Positions 27,651 through 37,665 of a DNA stretch of 64,000 nucleotides are shown here, piece by piece (position 1 is the stretch's first letter; every line of letters starts with the position of its first letter). Under the pieces are notes generated by a model. That model had not been told where the DNA came from, searched no databases, and worked only from the letters and a program-made list of their open reading frames with translations. This DNA comes from an uncultured Sphaerochaeta sp. (lineage in GTDB: Bacteria; Spirochaetota; Spirochaetia; Sphaerochaetales; Sphaerochaetaceae): the NCBI RefSeq assembly GCF_963666015.1, contig NZ_OY762555.1:930001-994000 (forward strand), given 5' to 3'. The translations under genes and the position numbers were made by a program.

Positions 27651-28409
27651 ATGGAAATCATAACCGTAGAAAACCTACAGAAATCATTCGATGGACTTGG
27701 GGTACTCAAGGGAATCTCATTCACCTTGCATGAAGGAGAAGTCCTCTCCATCATTGGACCTTCTGGTAGCGGAAAGAGCACCCTGCTTCGCTGTCTCACT
27801 CAGCTTGAGCCAGTCGATGGTGGCACGATCAATGTATGCGGACAGACCATGGTCTCATCAACCAAGGAAGGTGCTGTCTCCTACTCAGACAAGCAAACAC
27901 TCCGCTCAGTACGTCTTAATCTTGGCCTTGTGTTCCAAAACTTCAACCTCTTCCCCCATATGAGTGTGATGAGAAACATTACAGAGCCCCAGATGCATGT
28001 GCTCAAGCGCAGCAAGAAGGAAGCAGAAGAGGTAGGGAGAGAGCTCTTGAGGAAAATGGGATTGGAAGAGAAGGAGAAGGCATACCCCAACCAACTCTCC
28101 GGCGGACAGCAACAGCGGGTATCCATCGCTCGTGCGTTGGCACTCAACCCCACTGTTTTATGTTTTGATGAACCCACCAGTGCACTCGACCCTGAACTGA
28201 CTGGGGAAATTCTCCGTGTTATCAAAGATCTGGCAAAGGAAAAGATGACCATGATTGTGGTAACCCATGAGATGGCCTTTGCAAGGGACATTTCCGACCG
28301 TATCATCTTCATGGACGACGGCCTCATTGTAGAGGAAGGTAACCCGGAAGAGTTGTTCAATAATCCGAAAAACCCCAGGACTCAGAAGTTCCTCAACCGC
28401 TACGAGTAA
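27651..28409 (+). CDS. Polar amino acid ABC transporter ATP-binding protein
   Basis: Cytosolic ATPase subunit (252 aa) of the GlnQ/HisP class. It has Walker [12 protein letters not shown] (about residues 34-44), the Q-loop [18 protein letters not shown], the ABC signature [15 protein letters not shown] (about residues 148-162), Walker [13 protein letters not shown] and the switch His in [11 protein letters not shown]. It lies nine bases after the permease gene. The last ten bases overlap the convergent deacylase gene. Confidence 0.95.
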   Translation: MEIITVENLQKSFDGLGVLKGISFTLHEGEVLSIIGPSGSGKSTLLRCLTQLEPVDGGTINVCGQTMVSSTKEGAVSYSDKQTLRSVRLNLGLVFQNFNLFPHMSVMRNITEPQMHVLKRSKKEAEEVGRELLRKMGLEEKEKAYPNQLSGGQQQRVSIARALALNPTVLCFDEPTSALDPELTGEILRVIKDLAKEKMTMIVVTHEMAFARDISDRIIFMDDGLIVEEGNPEELFNNPKNPRTQKFLNRYE

Positions 28410-29974
28410 AGTAGGAGGGAACCACTGGTACTGTCGTGATACTTCCCATCATGGTAAGCCACTACACCATTGACCATCACCAGGGAAATACCGTCCCCGG
28501 TAATCTCGGGATGTTTGATATCACTATGTTCAGCCAGGTGCTGCCAATCGAGAAGCACCAAATCTGCTTTATAGCCAGTTTTAATGAATCCCCTGTCCTT
28601 TAATCCCAATCGTTTTGCTGGATTTCCGGTCATTCTTGCAATAAGGGAGTGGAGAGGAAGCACTGCTTCTTGTTTTCCATATCTATCAAGCAGGTGGAGT
28701 GTACTCTGATAGGATCGTGGATGACTCAGCGCTCCGGCATAGAGGGCATCCGTACCAAAACACATGAGAGGATGAGAGAGGATTTTCTTGAGTGAGTCTT
28801 CACTTTGGGTAACATCCATCATCAGTGCTGTTCCCTTTGCTTCCTGGAGAATATCAAAGAAAACTTCGTACGGGTCACTACCCTGCTCCCTAGCTATCTC
28901 ACTCAGGCTCATCATCTCATACTGCCTATTACCTTCCAGACTAAGGATACTCACCTGATCCCATCCACAAAGTTCAGCGATGGAGTCCCATCCCTCTGGA
29001 TGGTCTATCTCACTCCGTATTTTCATCCGGACTGAAGCATCCTTTAGGAGGGACTGTACCTCCTCGCGGGGCAAGCGTAGATAGGAAGGAGGAAGGAGAC
29101 TGAACAGGCTGGTTGAACCAAAGTGATAGGGATACTGGTCAAACTGAACATCCAGACCTCTCTCCCTGGCATGGTCGATCAAGGAAAGCACCTCATCCAC
29201 GAGGTGCTGGTTCTTTCTCCCAATCACCTTGAGGTGGCTGATCTCCAGTCTCACTCCTGTACGTTCAGCGAGAGAAAGAACTTCCTTGAGGGAATCAAGA
29301 ATATCACTTCCTTCGCAACGCATATGTACTGCAAAAAGTCTGTCGTACTCAGCAACTACCTTTAGGAGAGCAAGCAACTCCTTCTCTTCAGCGAATATAC
29401 AAGGCGCATAGTACAAGCCTGTGGACATACCCAGACAGCCTGCTTCCAGGCTCTCCCTGAGAAAGGTGGACATCTTGGAAATCTCAGAAGCTGTTGCGCT
29501 CCTGTTAACATTTCCTTTCATACTCGCCCTTCTAAGGGTACTGTGGGCCTGCAGAAATGCCGTATTGGTTCCACTTCTCCAATGCTGCGTATAGGCTGAG
29601 AAGGATTTCCACCCAGCCTCTGGATATGCTCCCAGGACATCCCCACAGAGTTCTCTTAAAAAGGTACTTCCCCTCTGACAGGGGAATACCCCGATACCGC
29701 AGTTGCCGGCGACCTCAGTGGTAATCCCTTGTCCAATCTTGGGTTGCATAGGAGGATTCCTCAGTACTTCAAGGTCACTATGTCCATGCATATCGATGAA
29801 TCCGGGGCAGAGGATCTTGTCAGTGCAGTCAATTACCGTATACCCCTCCCTTACCTGGGATAGAGGGGGAAGGATTGCCTGAATCATATCTGATTCAACA
29901 AGAAGATCGCCCCAAAAAGGGGCGGAATCGGATCCATCAATGATTTCAGCATTCCTAAGGTGATAGCGATTCAT
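28400..29974 (-). CDS. N-acyl-D-amino-acid deacylase (D-aminoacylase family)
   Basis: Amidohydrolase (524 aa) predicted to release D-amino acids from N-acyl derivatives. The N-terminal metal-binding segment is [12 protein letters not shown] (about residues 57-68), followed by [13 protein letters not shown], the mid-chain MRCEGSDI and [10 protein letters not shown] segment, and the C-terminal metal-dependent core ending [21 protein letters not shown], all typical of this family. The typical length is about 480-530 residues. It is the second gene after the HTH/Fic-like protein (ATGA overlap). The converging polar amino acid importer could bring in the amino acid or its acylated form. Close relatives hydrolyse other cyclic amides, so substrate is uncertain. 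Confidence 0.85.
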   Translation of the reverse strand: MNRYHLRNAEIIDGSDSAPFWGDLLVESDMIQAILPPLSQVREGYTVIDCTDKILCPGFIDMHGHSDLEVLRNPPMQPKIGQGITTEVAGNCGIGVFPCQRGSTFLRELCGDVLGAYPEAGWKSFSAYTQHWRSGTNTAFLQAHSTLRRASMKGNVNRSATASEISKMSTFLRESLEAGCLGMSTGLYYAPCIFAEEKELLALLKVVAEYDRLFAVHMRCEGSDILDSLKEVLSLAERTGVRLEISHLKVIGRKNQHLVDEVLSLIDHARERGLDVQFDQYPYHFGSTSLFSLLPPSYLRLPREEVQSLLKDASVRMKIRSEIDHPEGWDSIAELCGWDQVSILSLEGNRQYEMMSLSEIAREQGSDPYEVFFDILQEAKGTALMMDVTQSEDSLKKILSHPLMCFGTDALYAGALSHPRSYQSTLHLLDRYGKQEAVLPLHSLIARMTGNPAKRLGLKDRGFIKTGYKADLVLLDWQHLAEHSDIKHPEITGDGISLVMVNGVVAYHDGKYHDSTSGSLLLYS

Positions 29975-30891
29975 GCTTCACCCTGCAAACTCTTGCACTC
30001 GCGTAATACTACCTGTTCTATCATCCTAAGCACATTCTGGTAGTTACCCCTGCTCCTGGTAAGGATCATCGCAGCCTTGAACTCATCTTCATGTTCCTCT
30101 TCCACCAAAGCTGGGGGGAATCCACCATTGAGCAGTTCCTGTGCAAAAGCAAGGGAAGCAAGCAACCCATCATACATACCAAAGGGCTTAATCCTGATCA
30201 ATTCCCCATAGAGGAAGATTGCCCTAACTACTGGATGGAGCTCAGTCCAATCCCGGTCCCACTGCACAAACAGTGTTTCCATCTGCTGGAGCACAGTTAC
30301 ACTCCTGTTCTGGTCGATAATACTATCTGTGCGATAAGAAACCTCCCCTTCGCTGTCCAATCCTTGCATCAACATCTGGTAGAGCTGTAATAGGCGCTGC
30401 TCACTCATCTGTGGTCGACTCTTCCCTTTTACCGGACCAATTCCATACTGATGGAGCATCCTCATCATGATGGTTCTCATGTTCAATGCAAGCACCTGGG
30501 TATCGAATTGCAGGGAGGGAACAAAGCAATGGCTGAAGAGTACGGCTAAATCTTGGGGATCCAGCTCCAGATCTTCTGCAGCAAAGGAGGCGAGCACGAA
30601 GCGCGTCACCAGATGTTTATAGGAGCGCAAGAATTGGTCTCTATCATCTCGTGATTGCAGTGCCAAACGTGCCTGTTCAAGTTTGGAAAAGTCCATCATA
30701 CCAATGCGCAGATCGAGGTTCTTCATATGCCTCAGCTGTCTTCCATCCCCTGGCTTGGGGGCATCGCTGGGAATATTCCAGGCCCAGGAGGAACGGAGTA
30801 CTCCGTCCACCCTTCCCTCTGCACAGAGAATTCTCACCCGTCTCTCACTGATTCCCCACTTCTTCGCGGCTTCCTTGGCACTGATATACAT
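29971..30891 (-). CDS. HTH protein with a degenerate Fic (Fido) domain
   Basis: A 306-residue protein with two parts. Residues 1-50 are an excisionase/MerR-like HTH (MYISAKEAAKKWGISERRVR, then ILCAEGRVDG and SWAWNIP). The second half carries a Fic fold: LHPVVRAIFLYGELIRIKPF is the helix leading into the catalytic loop, and LLASLAFAQELLNGGFPP the helix behind it. The active-site loop, normally HPFxDGNGRxxR, reads KPFGMYDGLLAS, so the catalytic His, the DGN phosphate-binding residues and both Arg are lost. AMP transfer is therefore improbable. The ATG at 30891 has a GGGAGAA ribosome binding site and the stop overlaps the deacylase start. A regulator is the best guess; the ligand is unknown. Confidence 0.75.
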   Translation of the reverse strand: MYISAKEAAKKWGISERRVRILCAEGRVDGVLRSSWAWNIPSDAPKPGDGRQLRHMKNLDLRIGMMDFSKLEQARLALQSRDDRDQFLRSYKHLVTRFVLASFAAEDLELDPQDLAVLFSHCFVPSLQFDTQVLALNMRTIMMRMLHQYGIGPVKGKSRPQMSEQRLLQLYQMLMQGLDSEGEVSYRTDSIIDQNRSVTVLQQMETLFVQWDRDWTELHPVVRAIFLYGELIRIKPFGMYDGLLASLAFAQELLNGGFPPALVEEEHEDEFKAAMILTRSRGNYQNVLRMIEQVVLRECKSLQGEA

Positions 30892-31054
30892 AGGTTCTCC
30901 CTTTCTATCCAATCCTTCCTACATAGGTTTATTACCACGAAACTGTGCTCTGTGCAAGGCTTCCTATACTCAGAAGGGCTTGAGCAAAGCAGAGAGAATG
31001 GGGATAATTGGTTGGAAAGGGGAACCTTTCCTATCACAACTGGGAGGGTACTCC

Positions 31055-32338
31055 ATGGATCGATATGATGTTGTCATCGTTGGAAGCGGACCGGCAGGAA
31101 TGGGTGCAGCCTTTACGCTGCGTGAGCGGCGGCCTGATCTGAAGATATTAATACTTGATCGGGAAAAGGTGTCTACTGGCGGTATGCGCAATGACTGCAA
31201 GATGAATTTCACCTACCCAATAGGGTTTCCTGTTGAATATTGGACTGAGGAAGCTGCAGAGCATTACTTGAAACAGGTTATCGACTTTCTCAAACCATCA
31301 TTTCTTGAGAAACAGAACATCGACATCTACCAGAAGCGAGCGGAGCGACTCGGTTGTTCATTGCTGGAAATCAAACAGACACATCTTGGCACTGATGGCG
31401 GACTCAAGCTCATCAAGGAATTGCTTGCTCGTCTTGAAACGTTGGGGATCGATCTTGCTCTTGGAGAGGCAATGGAAACGGTGAATGCTGAAAAACAGTT
31501 CATCGTTACCGAGAAACGCGAGATTGGTTATAAGCGGTTGCTGATAGCACCGGGTAGAAAAGGATTCCATTTCCTCCAGGACCTGATGCGTTCACTCGAT
31601 ATTCCTTTCATCGACAATATCGTCGACATCGGGGTACGGGTCGAGACCAGAATTGAGCACTATCCCATCGTAAGGGATTATTATGACCCGAAGTTCTATT
31701 TCCCTGAGAAAGTGCGTACATTCTGTACCAACAGCGGGAATGCCCATGTGGTTCGTGAGCGGTATGCGACAAACAGAGGTGACCAGTGGTATTCGGTGAA
31801 TGGACATGCCTTCGCTCCAGACAGCAAGCATGACAATGGATTGGTAAACTTCGCAATCCTGAAAACAGTACGGTTTACCGCTCCACTTGCCAGTGGACAG
31901 GCTTTCGCAGAGAATCTTGGACTGCAGGCTGCCCTTATGGGTGGCGGACAACCCCTGATGCAACGAGTTGGTGATTTCCGCCTCGGTTCAAGGAGCAAGG
32001 AAGCAAGCTTCAGCGGGGACCTCTATGACTTTGAGCCTACGCTGAAAACCTGTTGTCCTGGGGATATCTCCCTTGCAATTCCCGCGAAAATCCTTCGCGC
32101 TATCTGGAAAGCGATGAAAAACCTGGATACCATTGTACCGGGAGTGCTTCACCCTTCCACGATCATGTACTATCCTGAGATTAAACTCTATGCAAACAAA
32201 CCAGCCTACCTGGATGAACGATTCCGCGTTAAAGAAGATATCTGGTTTGCTGGTGATGGTGCTGGCACAAGCCGCGGAATTACCGGAGCCTGGGCCAGCG
32301 GAATTCGGAGTGCGGAGGGAATCCTCGACACTCTATAA
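31055..32338 (+). CDS. FAD-dependent oxidoreductase (COG2509-like)
   Basis: Predicted cytosolic flavoprotein (427 aa). The N-terminal dinucleotide-binding motif is VVIVGSGPAGMGAAFTL (about residues 6-22), followed by an acidic ribose-binding region LILDREKVSTGGMRNDCKMN, and the C-terminus has the FAD-pyrophosphate motif IWFAGDGAGTSRGITGAWASG. A central LKTCCPGD segment recalls the Cys-Pro-Gly element of uncharacterised FAD-dependent dehydrogenases. A good ribosome binding site (GGGAGGG, spacing 7) fixes the ATG at 31055; an open frame extends upstream to 30683 but overlaps the HTH/Fic gene and lacks support. The substrate is unknown. The 3' end overlaps the convergent esterase by six bases. 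Confidence 0.82.
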   Translation: MDRYDVVIVGSGPAGMGAAFTLRERRPDLKILILDREKVSTGGMRNDCKMNFTYPIGFPVEYWTEEAAEHYLKQVIDFLKPSFLEKQNIDIYQKRAERLGCSLLEIKQTHLGTDGGLKLIKELLARLETLGIDLALGEAMETVNAEKQFIVTEKREIGYKRLLIAPGRKGFHFLQDLMRSLDIPFIDNIVDIGVRVETRIEHYPIVRDYYDPKFYFPEKVRTFCTNSGNAHVVRERYATNRGDQWYSVNGHAFAPDSKHDNGLVNFAILKTVRFTAPLASGQAFAENLGLQAALMGGGQPLMQRVGDFRLGSRSKEASFSGDLYDFEPTLKTCCPGDISLAIPAKILRAIWKAMKNLDTIVPGVLHPSTIMYYPEIKLYANKPAYLDERFRVKEDIWFAGDGAGTSRGITGAWASGIRSAEGILDTL

Positions 32339-33133
32339 GGTATGTGTGAAGCGGTTGTTCAGCCAATTGGAAGCAAGCGCTACCCATTGGCGACACGCTT
32401 CATGAGGGGTACCTACCTCCTCAGTGCACATCGAAAGACCATGGTCCCCGTTTTCGAACAGATGGAGTTCGTAGGGGACCTTTGCTTTCTGCAGGCCTAC
32501 AGCCAACTGTAGGCTGTTCTCCACGGGCACACTCTCATCTGTGACAGTGTGCCATATGAACAGGGGAGAAGCATCCCTGGTTACTTGGTTCTCCAAGCTC
32601 AGGAGGGAGCGCAGTGACGCCTCTTTCCCACTGACCCAGTCCAGGCTCTCCTCATGAGCATATTTCCCACCGGTGATCACTGGATAGCAGAGTATTGCAG
32701 CATCAGGTTTGTTGTTCTCATCCACAATCTTTTGTTTTGCCGCGAGCATGGGGTGCTTGTGCAAGAGAGCCAAGGATGCTGCTAAATGTCCACCAGCGCT
32801 GAAACCCATGATGGCTATCCTTGTTGGATCACACATCCATTCAAATGCATGTTCACGAATCTTGATCAGGGCATCACTGGCTTCAAGCAAGGGATTCAGA
32901 TCCTTTGCCGCTTCCTGTACTGAATAGTCCAGTATGAAGACATTGTAGCTCATGGAAAGAAAGTGCAACGCAACCGGGTCACGTTCACGTTCAGAACGAA
33001 ACCGATAACCGCCCCCTGGGCAGATGACAATTGTCGGGCGAATATTCCTGATCCCCCCATCACCGGTGATATCCTGGAGGTATCCTGTAAGAGGGACCTG
33101 GTTTGGTCCTACAGCAATCTGTATTAATTTCAT
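32333..33133 (-). CDS. Alpha/beta hydrolase (acetyl-xylan esterase-like)
   Basis: Predicted cytosolic esterase or carboxylesterase (266 aa). The oxyanion-hole segment reads VICPGGGYRF (about residues 35-44), the nucleophile elbow is IMGFSAGGHLAASLAL (Ser about residue 116), the acid lies in WHTVTDESVPVENSLQLA and the catalytic His in FENGDHGLSM. The arrangement is that of the BD-FAE/acetyl-xylan esterase group acting on short acyl esters of sugars. No signal peptide is seen. It is a single gene on the minus strand. Substrate class is inference. Confidence 0.82.
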   Translation of the reverse strand: MKLIQIAVGPNQVPLTGYLQDITGDGGIRNIRPTIVICPGGGYRFRSERERDPVALHFLSMSYNVFILDYSVQEAAKDLNPLLEASDALIKIREHAFEWMCDPTRIAIMGFSAGGHLAASLALLHKHPMLAAKQKIVDENNKPDAAILCYPVITGGKYAHEESLDWVSGKEASLRSLLSLENQVTRDASPLFIWHTVTDESVPVENSLQLAVGLQKAKVPYELHLFENGDHGLSMCTEEVGTPHEACRQWVALASNWLNNRFTHTL

Positions 33134-33213
33134 AGGTGTATCCTACCACATTCTTCATCATTTTGATCAGGAAAAAGGTACGTTGGGGAATCCAGATGTG
33201 GTATCATCATGCC

Positions 33214-34509
33214 ATGCAAACTTCTACACTCTTTGACCTCGATGGCAGGGCTCCCCTAAAACAAGCTCTCCCACTTGCCATACAACATGTGGTTGCCATG
33301 ATAGTTGGCTGTGTAACCCCAGCCTTGATCCTCAGCCGTGTTGCAAACCTCAATCCACAAGATTCCATCATTCTGGTCCAGGGAGCCTTGGTCATAGCAA
33401 GCTTGGCTACATTCCTTCAGCTCTTTCCCATCCCAGGAGTCCTTGGCTCGGGACTCCCTGTCATCCTGGGAGTAAGTTTTGCATATCTTCCGAGTATGCA
33501 AGCCATCGCATTGGGATATGATCTTGCGACTATCTTCGGCTCACAACTGGTAGGGGGGTTGGTAGCCATCCTTGTGGGAATATTTGTTAAGCAACTCAGA
33601 AAATTCTTTCCTCCCCTAATTACAGGAACCGTGGTATTCACCATCGGGCTTTCCCTCTATCCTACCGCCATCAACTACATGGCTGGAGGAATCGGAAGCC
33701 CTTCGTATGGCTCGCCACTGAACTGGACACTCGCCTTTCTCACCCTTGCAGTGGTAACCGTGCTCAATCATCTGGGGAGAGGAATCTTCAAGCTTGCGTC
33801 CATCCTTATCGGTATCATTGCGGGTTATGGACTCTCTCTTGTTTTTGGCATCGTGGACTTCTCCGCTATCAATGAAGCAAGATACTTCCAGGCACCAGAG
33901 CTTATGCATTTCGGTATCAAGTTCGATGTTGCTGCCAGTTTTTCCATGGGTATATTGTTTGCCATCAATGCCATCCAAGCCATCGGAGATTTCACAGCAA
34001 CCACGGTTGGCGCGATGGACAGGGAACCCACGACAAAGGAATTGAGAGCAGGAATCACCGGCTATGGCCTTACCAATATCCTGGGATCCTTCATGGGAGG
34101 CCTTCCCACGGCAACCTACAGCCAAAATGTTGGTATAGTAACCACCACCCGTGTCATCAACCGTTTCACCCTTGGGCTTTCTGCCTTCATACTCTTACTT
34201 GCAGGACTGATCCCAAAGTTCAGTGCCGTCTTGACGACAATTCCCCAAAGTGTACTGGGAGGGGCTACAATCAGTGTATTTGCCTCAATTGCCATGACCG
34301 GTATGAAACTGGTAGTATCTGAGGAGATGAACTACCGAAATACGTCAATCGTAGGGCTCTCTGCAGCGCTGGGTATCGGAATAGCGGAATCATCGGCTGC
34401 CCTGGCAACCTTCCCCGTTTGGTTCCAGAGTGTGTTCGGACAGTCACCGGTGGTTATCGCAACAGTTGTTGCTGTTGCATTGAATATTATGTTACCGAAG
34501 AGGGATTAG
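33214..34509 (+). CDS. NCS2-family nucleobase permease (xanthine/uracil type)
   Basis: Inner-membrane nucleobase:cation symporter (431 aa) with about 14 helices. Seen are FDLDGRAPLKQALPLAIQHV at the start, the family signature region around TGTVVFTIGLSLYPTAINYM, and the substrate-binding helix AIQAIGDFTATTVGAMDREP. The ATG at 33214 fits the family N-terminus but lacks a Shine-Dalgarno; an in-frame ATG at 33196 (six more residues) has GGGGA at proper spacing and is a real alternative. The nucleoside hydrolase starts immediately after the stop codon, so transport and base salvage are linked. Which base is taken up is not determined. Confidence 0.9.
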   Translation: MQTSTLFDLDGRAPLKQALPLAIQHVVAMIVGCVTPALILSRVANLNPQDSIILVQGALVIASLATFLQLFPIPGVLGSGLPVILGVSFAYLPSMQAIALGYDLATIFGSQLVGGLVAILVGIFVKQLRKFFPPLITGTVVFTIGLSLYPTAINYMAGGIGSPSYGSPLNWTLAFLTLAVVTVLNHLGRGIFKLASILIGIIAGYGLSLVFGIVDFSAINEARYFQAPELMHFGIKFDVAASFSMGILFAINAIQAIGDFTATTVGAMDREPTTKELRAGITGYGLTNILGSFMGGLPTATYSQNVGIVTTTRVINRFTLGLSAFILLLAGLIPKFSAVLTTIPQSVLGGATISVFASIAMTGMKLVVSEEMNYRNTSIVGLSAALGIGIAESSAALATFPVWFQSVFGQSPVVIATVVAVALNIMLPKRD

Positions 34510-35427
34510 ATGGAACGAGTCATACTGGATGTTGATACTGGTCTTGATGATGCGGTTGCGCTGTTTCTCGCAGCAGGGTTGGATACACTTCATATAGAGG
34601 CGCTCATAGCCACGAACGGAAACGTAGGGTTGGAAAAAACCCTTGAAAACACACTGAATATTGCTGAAACTGCTGGATTGGAGTGCCCTGTCTATAAAGG
34701 AGCCGAAAAACCTCTGGTACGTGAACCAGTAGCTGCAGGGGATTTTCACGGGGAGTCGGGCCTTGATGGCCCTGTTTTCTCACCTCGACAGAGACTAGCA
34801 GTACAGGAAGAGAACGGTATCGATGTCATGATCAGGCTCTTGCATACACATCCAGGAGAGATAACCATCATCAGCGTTGGGCCGCTGACCGACCTTGCAT
34901 TGGCTATGCAGAGAGATGAAGAGGTAGCACAACTTGCCAAGCAGATCATCATCATGGGAGGATCTTTCAGCAATGGAAATGTTACGGCATTTGCTGAATT
35001 CAACACCTATGCAGATCCTGAGGCAGCACAGGTTGTCTTCTCCAGTGGTGCCAAGTTGGTGCTCTTCCCCCTCGACTGTACCAGACAGGTTACCTTGAGC
35101 CCTTCACGCCTGGAAGGTTACCATGCGATCAAGACGAATTCGGCACAGGTATTTGCTGCTTGCATGGACACCTATCAGGCCAACTATACCCGCCAGAGGC
35201 AGGGTTGGCCACAAATGCACGACCCTTTATGTGTAGCCTATCTAGCCGACCCTCAAAAAGTACAGACCGAGTACAAGCGAGTCTGGGTTGATTGCCAGAG
35301 GGGACCTTCCTATGGAAGAACCATCAAGGAAGAGACAAGAAACAACGATGGAGTGCATATTGCCACCTCCATCGATATTCCTTGGTTCTGGTCGCTGGTT
35401 GATGAAGCTTTTGCTGTTCTCCCTTAG
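34510..35427 (+). CDS. Inosine/uridine-preferring nucleoside hydrolase
   Basis: Predicted N-ribohydrolase (305 aa) splitting nucleosides into base and ribose. The calcium-binding signature DVDTGLDDAVALFLA is at residues about 6-20; other ligands are in IISVGPLTDLALAM and the MGGSFSNGNVTAFAEFNTYADPEAA segment (about residues 155-177), and NNDGVHIAT near the C-terminus carries the last conserved region. The start directly abuts the permease stop. The final four bases overlap the convergent nitroreductase gene. The base preference cannot be read from sequence. Confidence 0.92.
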   Translation: MERVILDVDTGLDDAVALFLAAGLDTLHIEALIATNGNVGLEKTLENTLNIAETAGLECPVYKGAEKPLVREPVAAGDFHGESGLDGPVFSPRQRLAVQEENGIDVMIRLLHTHPGEITIISVGPLTDLALAMQRDEEVAQLAKQIIIMGGSFSNGNVTAFAEFNTYADPEAAQVVFSSGAKLVLFPLDCTRQVTLSPSRLEGYHAIKTNSAQVFAACMDTYQANYTRQRQGWPQMHDPLCVAYLADPQKVQTEYKRVWVDCQRGPSYGRTIKEETRNNDGVHIATSIDIPWFWSLVDEAFAVLP

Positions 35428-36035
35428 TGAAAGACGACCAGGTCTTCCAAGCGCTCGCGAATCTTTGGCCGTTCTGCTTCAGATGGATAGCCGAAGGTTG
35501 CGAGCAAGGAAGCTTGCCACTGATGCCCATCGAGTGACAGTACATCAAGCACCTGTTGTTCATGAAAACCTTCAATGGCACAGCTTTGGATACCCATCGC
35601 TGCCGCCCCTGTCATCATATTGGCTATCGCTAGATATCCCTGGCTCTTCAGCCAACAGTCCAAACGTCCTTCCTGTTTGAGATAATCATAGTAGGGACGA
35701 TAATCGTCAATGAACACATCCAGGGAATCGGGAAATCGCTTTCCACGGCTATGCACCAGATCTCCATCAGGATTGGCAAATGCAGCTTTCCTCACCATTA
35801 CAGCAATGCTGAAGGCACTCGTTGCCACTGACTCCTGGTCAAAGCATGCATGAAAGAGTGCTGATTTTTTCTCTGCACTCCTCACTACATGAAAGGACCA
35901 CAGTTCAAGACCAAAGGACGTGGGAGTCAATCTGCCATATTCCAGGATCTGCTTCAGTTGAGCATCACTTACATTTCTCTGTTCATCATAGCGTTTACAA
36001 GCAAAACGATGTTGCATGGCATCGATAAAATCCAT
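35424..36035 (-). CDS. Nitroreductase-family FMN oxidoreductase
   Basis: Predicted FMN-dependent NAD(P)H oxidoreductase (203 aa). The N-terminus has RFACKRYDEQRNVSDAQLK and LEYGRLTPTSFGLELWSFHVV, the FMN-binding start of the family, and the C-terminal part contains ANMMTGAAAMGIQSCAIEGF for FMN phosphate contact. It is the last gene of the BMP/deoD operon (start overlapping the deoD stop by one base). The natural substrate is unknown; nitro compounds, quinones or flavins are used by relatives. Confidence 0.87.
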   Translation of the reverse strand: MDFIDAMQHRFACKRYDEQRNVSDAQLKQILEYGRLTPTSFGLELWSFHVVRSAEKKSALFHACFDQESVATSAFSIAVMVRKAAFANPDGDLVHSRGKRFPDSLDVFIDDYRPYYDYLKQEGRLDCWLKSQGYLAIANMMTGAAAMGIQSCAIEGFHEQQVLDVLSLDGHQWQASLLATFGYPSEAERPKIRERLEDLVVFH

Positions 36036-36754
36036 CAGCGCACCTCACTCGCAACCTGTAAGGCGACCTCAATCATGGGGTATAAGCCTACTGCGCGCAT
36101 CTCATCACCAAAACCCTGACCGGTTACGCAACTGTCTGTCATGGTAAGCAGACTCAATGCATGTTTCCCTGTCCATGCAGCGGTACTGTACAAAGCATAG
36201 GTTTCCATATCCTGTGCCAAAGCACCCATCCTTGCCCAAGCCTGCCAACTATCCTCTCCCAGTGCATTGTAGGAAGAAAAGAGGTCACTGGAAAACACCA
36301 TACCGGCATGCATGGGTATCTCAAGCTTCTTGGCTACCGCAAGTGCCCTTAACAATAAATTGGAATCGCAAACAGGGCTGAGACTTCCCTTCAAGTTATA
36401 TTGATGAGCCCAGTTACTATCAGTACTTGCAGTCATTGCAACAATCAGATCACCCACAGCGATGGATGGTTGCAAGCCTCCACAGGTCCCGATACGGATG
36501 ATGGCATCGACGCCATACTCGGTGAACAGTTCATAGCTGTATATACCAACTGAAGGGCCACCCATCCCCGTAGAGAGTACTGAGACCGGCATATGGTTGT
36601 AGACGCCTGTATATCCAAGAACATTTCTCACATCGGTGACCAGACGAGCATCTTCAAGGAAGTGTTCAGCCACCAGTTTTGCTCGTAAAGGGTCCCCAGG
36701 AGCAAGCACCACAGGTGCAATATCTGCCTTGGAAGCTCTATTGTGAGGAGTCAT
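36035..36754 (-). CDS. deoD: Purine nucleoside phosphorylase, DeoD type
   Basis: Cytosolic hexameric-type phosphorylase (239 aa) that splits purine nucleosides with phosphate to base and ribose-1-phosphate. The PNP_UDP family signature is clear: VLAPGDPLRAKLVAEHFL at the start, STGMGGPSVGIYSYEL and IIRIGTCGGLQPSIAVGDLIV, with MTDSCVTGQGF toward the end. Length is standard. It sits directly behind the nucleoside ABC permeases (start/stop overlap TGATG), so imported purine nucleosides are cleaved by a co-expressed enzyme. Confidence 0.95.
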   Translation of the reverse strand: MTPHNRASKADIAPVVLAPGDPLRAKLVAEHFLEDARLVTDVRNVLGYTGVYNHMPVSVLSTGMGGPSVGIYSYELFTEYGVDAIIRIGTCGGLQPSIAVGDLIVAMTASTDSNWAHQYNLKGSLSPVCDSNLLLRALAVAKKLEIPMHAGMVFSSDLFSSYNALGEDSWQAWARMGALAQDMETYALYSTAAWTGKHALSLLTMTDSCVTGQGFGDEMRAVGLYPMIEVALQVASEVR

Positions 36755-37665
36755 CAGCTTGCCCCCTTCTCATATGGCTTACCTGCAGCTCGTGGCGCAT
36801 AGTTCTTGCCACTGGAAAGCACCAATGCCACGAGCGTCACGACATAAGGGAGAATATTGAAGACTTCCGAAGGAAGAGCCTTCAAAGCCGGTATGTTGTT
36901 CGCGATGATGGCAAAAGCCTGTGCTGTTCCAAAGAGGAAAGCTGCACCGGTTACCCCCAAGGGGCTCCAACGACCGAAAGAAACAGCAGCAAGTGCGATA
37001 AACCCACGACCATTGATGGTATTGCTCGTATACTGGATGGTCTGGGTGAGCACTACACAACCACCTGCAAGTCCTGCAAGGACACCACTGGAAACAACTG
37101 CAAAATAGCGCATCTTTTTCACGTTGATACCGACACTTTCAGCAGCTCCAGGATGTTCGCCACATGCTCTGAGGTGCATACCGAAGGGAAGCTTATAGAG
37201 CATGATCCATGAGAGGACTACAACTGCGACGGCAATGTAGGCAGTCGGGTAGATGCCAAGTGCATCGGTCTGCATGCCCATCATGAACTCCTTGGTTCTG
37301 TCAGCATTGAAGAGAATCTGGCTGGCAAAAATTGTTACACCAGTGGAGAGCAGGTTGATACCGGTACCACTGATGGTCTGGTCAGCATTAAGATTAATTG
37401 CTGCCACAGCATGGATAAGGGAGAACAGCCCCCCAACTACAAACCCCATGGCCAAGGCCAGGAAGAGGGAAAGTGTTTGAGGAACCCCGGCCATCTCCAT
37501 CAGGACATGTGCAGCTGCCGCTGTACATGCACCGATCGCCATAAGGCCTTCCAAGGCTATGTTTACAACCCCAGATTTCTCACAGATCATCCCACCGATG
37601 GCGGTGATGAGAATGGGGGCCACAATCATCAATACAGAAGGTAGCATTCCAAGTATCATACTCAT
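36754..37665 (-). CDS. Nucleoside ABC transporter permease 2 (BMP system)
   Basis: Inner-membrane permease (303 aa) of the ribose/nucleoside (BMP, YufQ-like) type, about 8-9 helices. Signature segments are CEKSGVVNIALEGLMAIGA (about residues 27-45) and ADQTISGTGINLLSTGVTIF. It overlaps the partner permease by four bases and deoD by one, giving a tightly coupled set. Location and partners imply uptake of nucleosides. Confidence 0.92.
   Translation of the reverse strand: MSMILGMLPSVLMIVAPILITAIGGMICEKSGVVNIALEGLMAIGACTAAAAHVLMEMAGVPQTLSLFLALAMGFVVGGLFSLIHAVAAINLNADQTISGTGINLLSTGVTIFASQILFNADRTKEFMMGMQTDALGIYPTAYIAVAVVVLSWIMLYKLPFGMHLRACGEHPGAAESVGINVKKMRYFAVVSSGVLAGLAGGCVVLTQTIQYTSNTINGRGFIALAAVSFGRWSPLGVTGAAFLFGTAQAFAIIANNIPALKALPSEVFNILPYVVTLVALVLSSGKNYAPRAAGKPYEKGAS

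Noticed and set aside
30683..31054. N-terminal extension of the FAD oxidoreductase by 124 codons
   Set aside because: It overlaps the HTH/Fic gene and shows no conserved sequence; the ATG at 31055 has a strong ribosome binding site and starts directly at the Rossmann motif.
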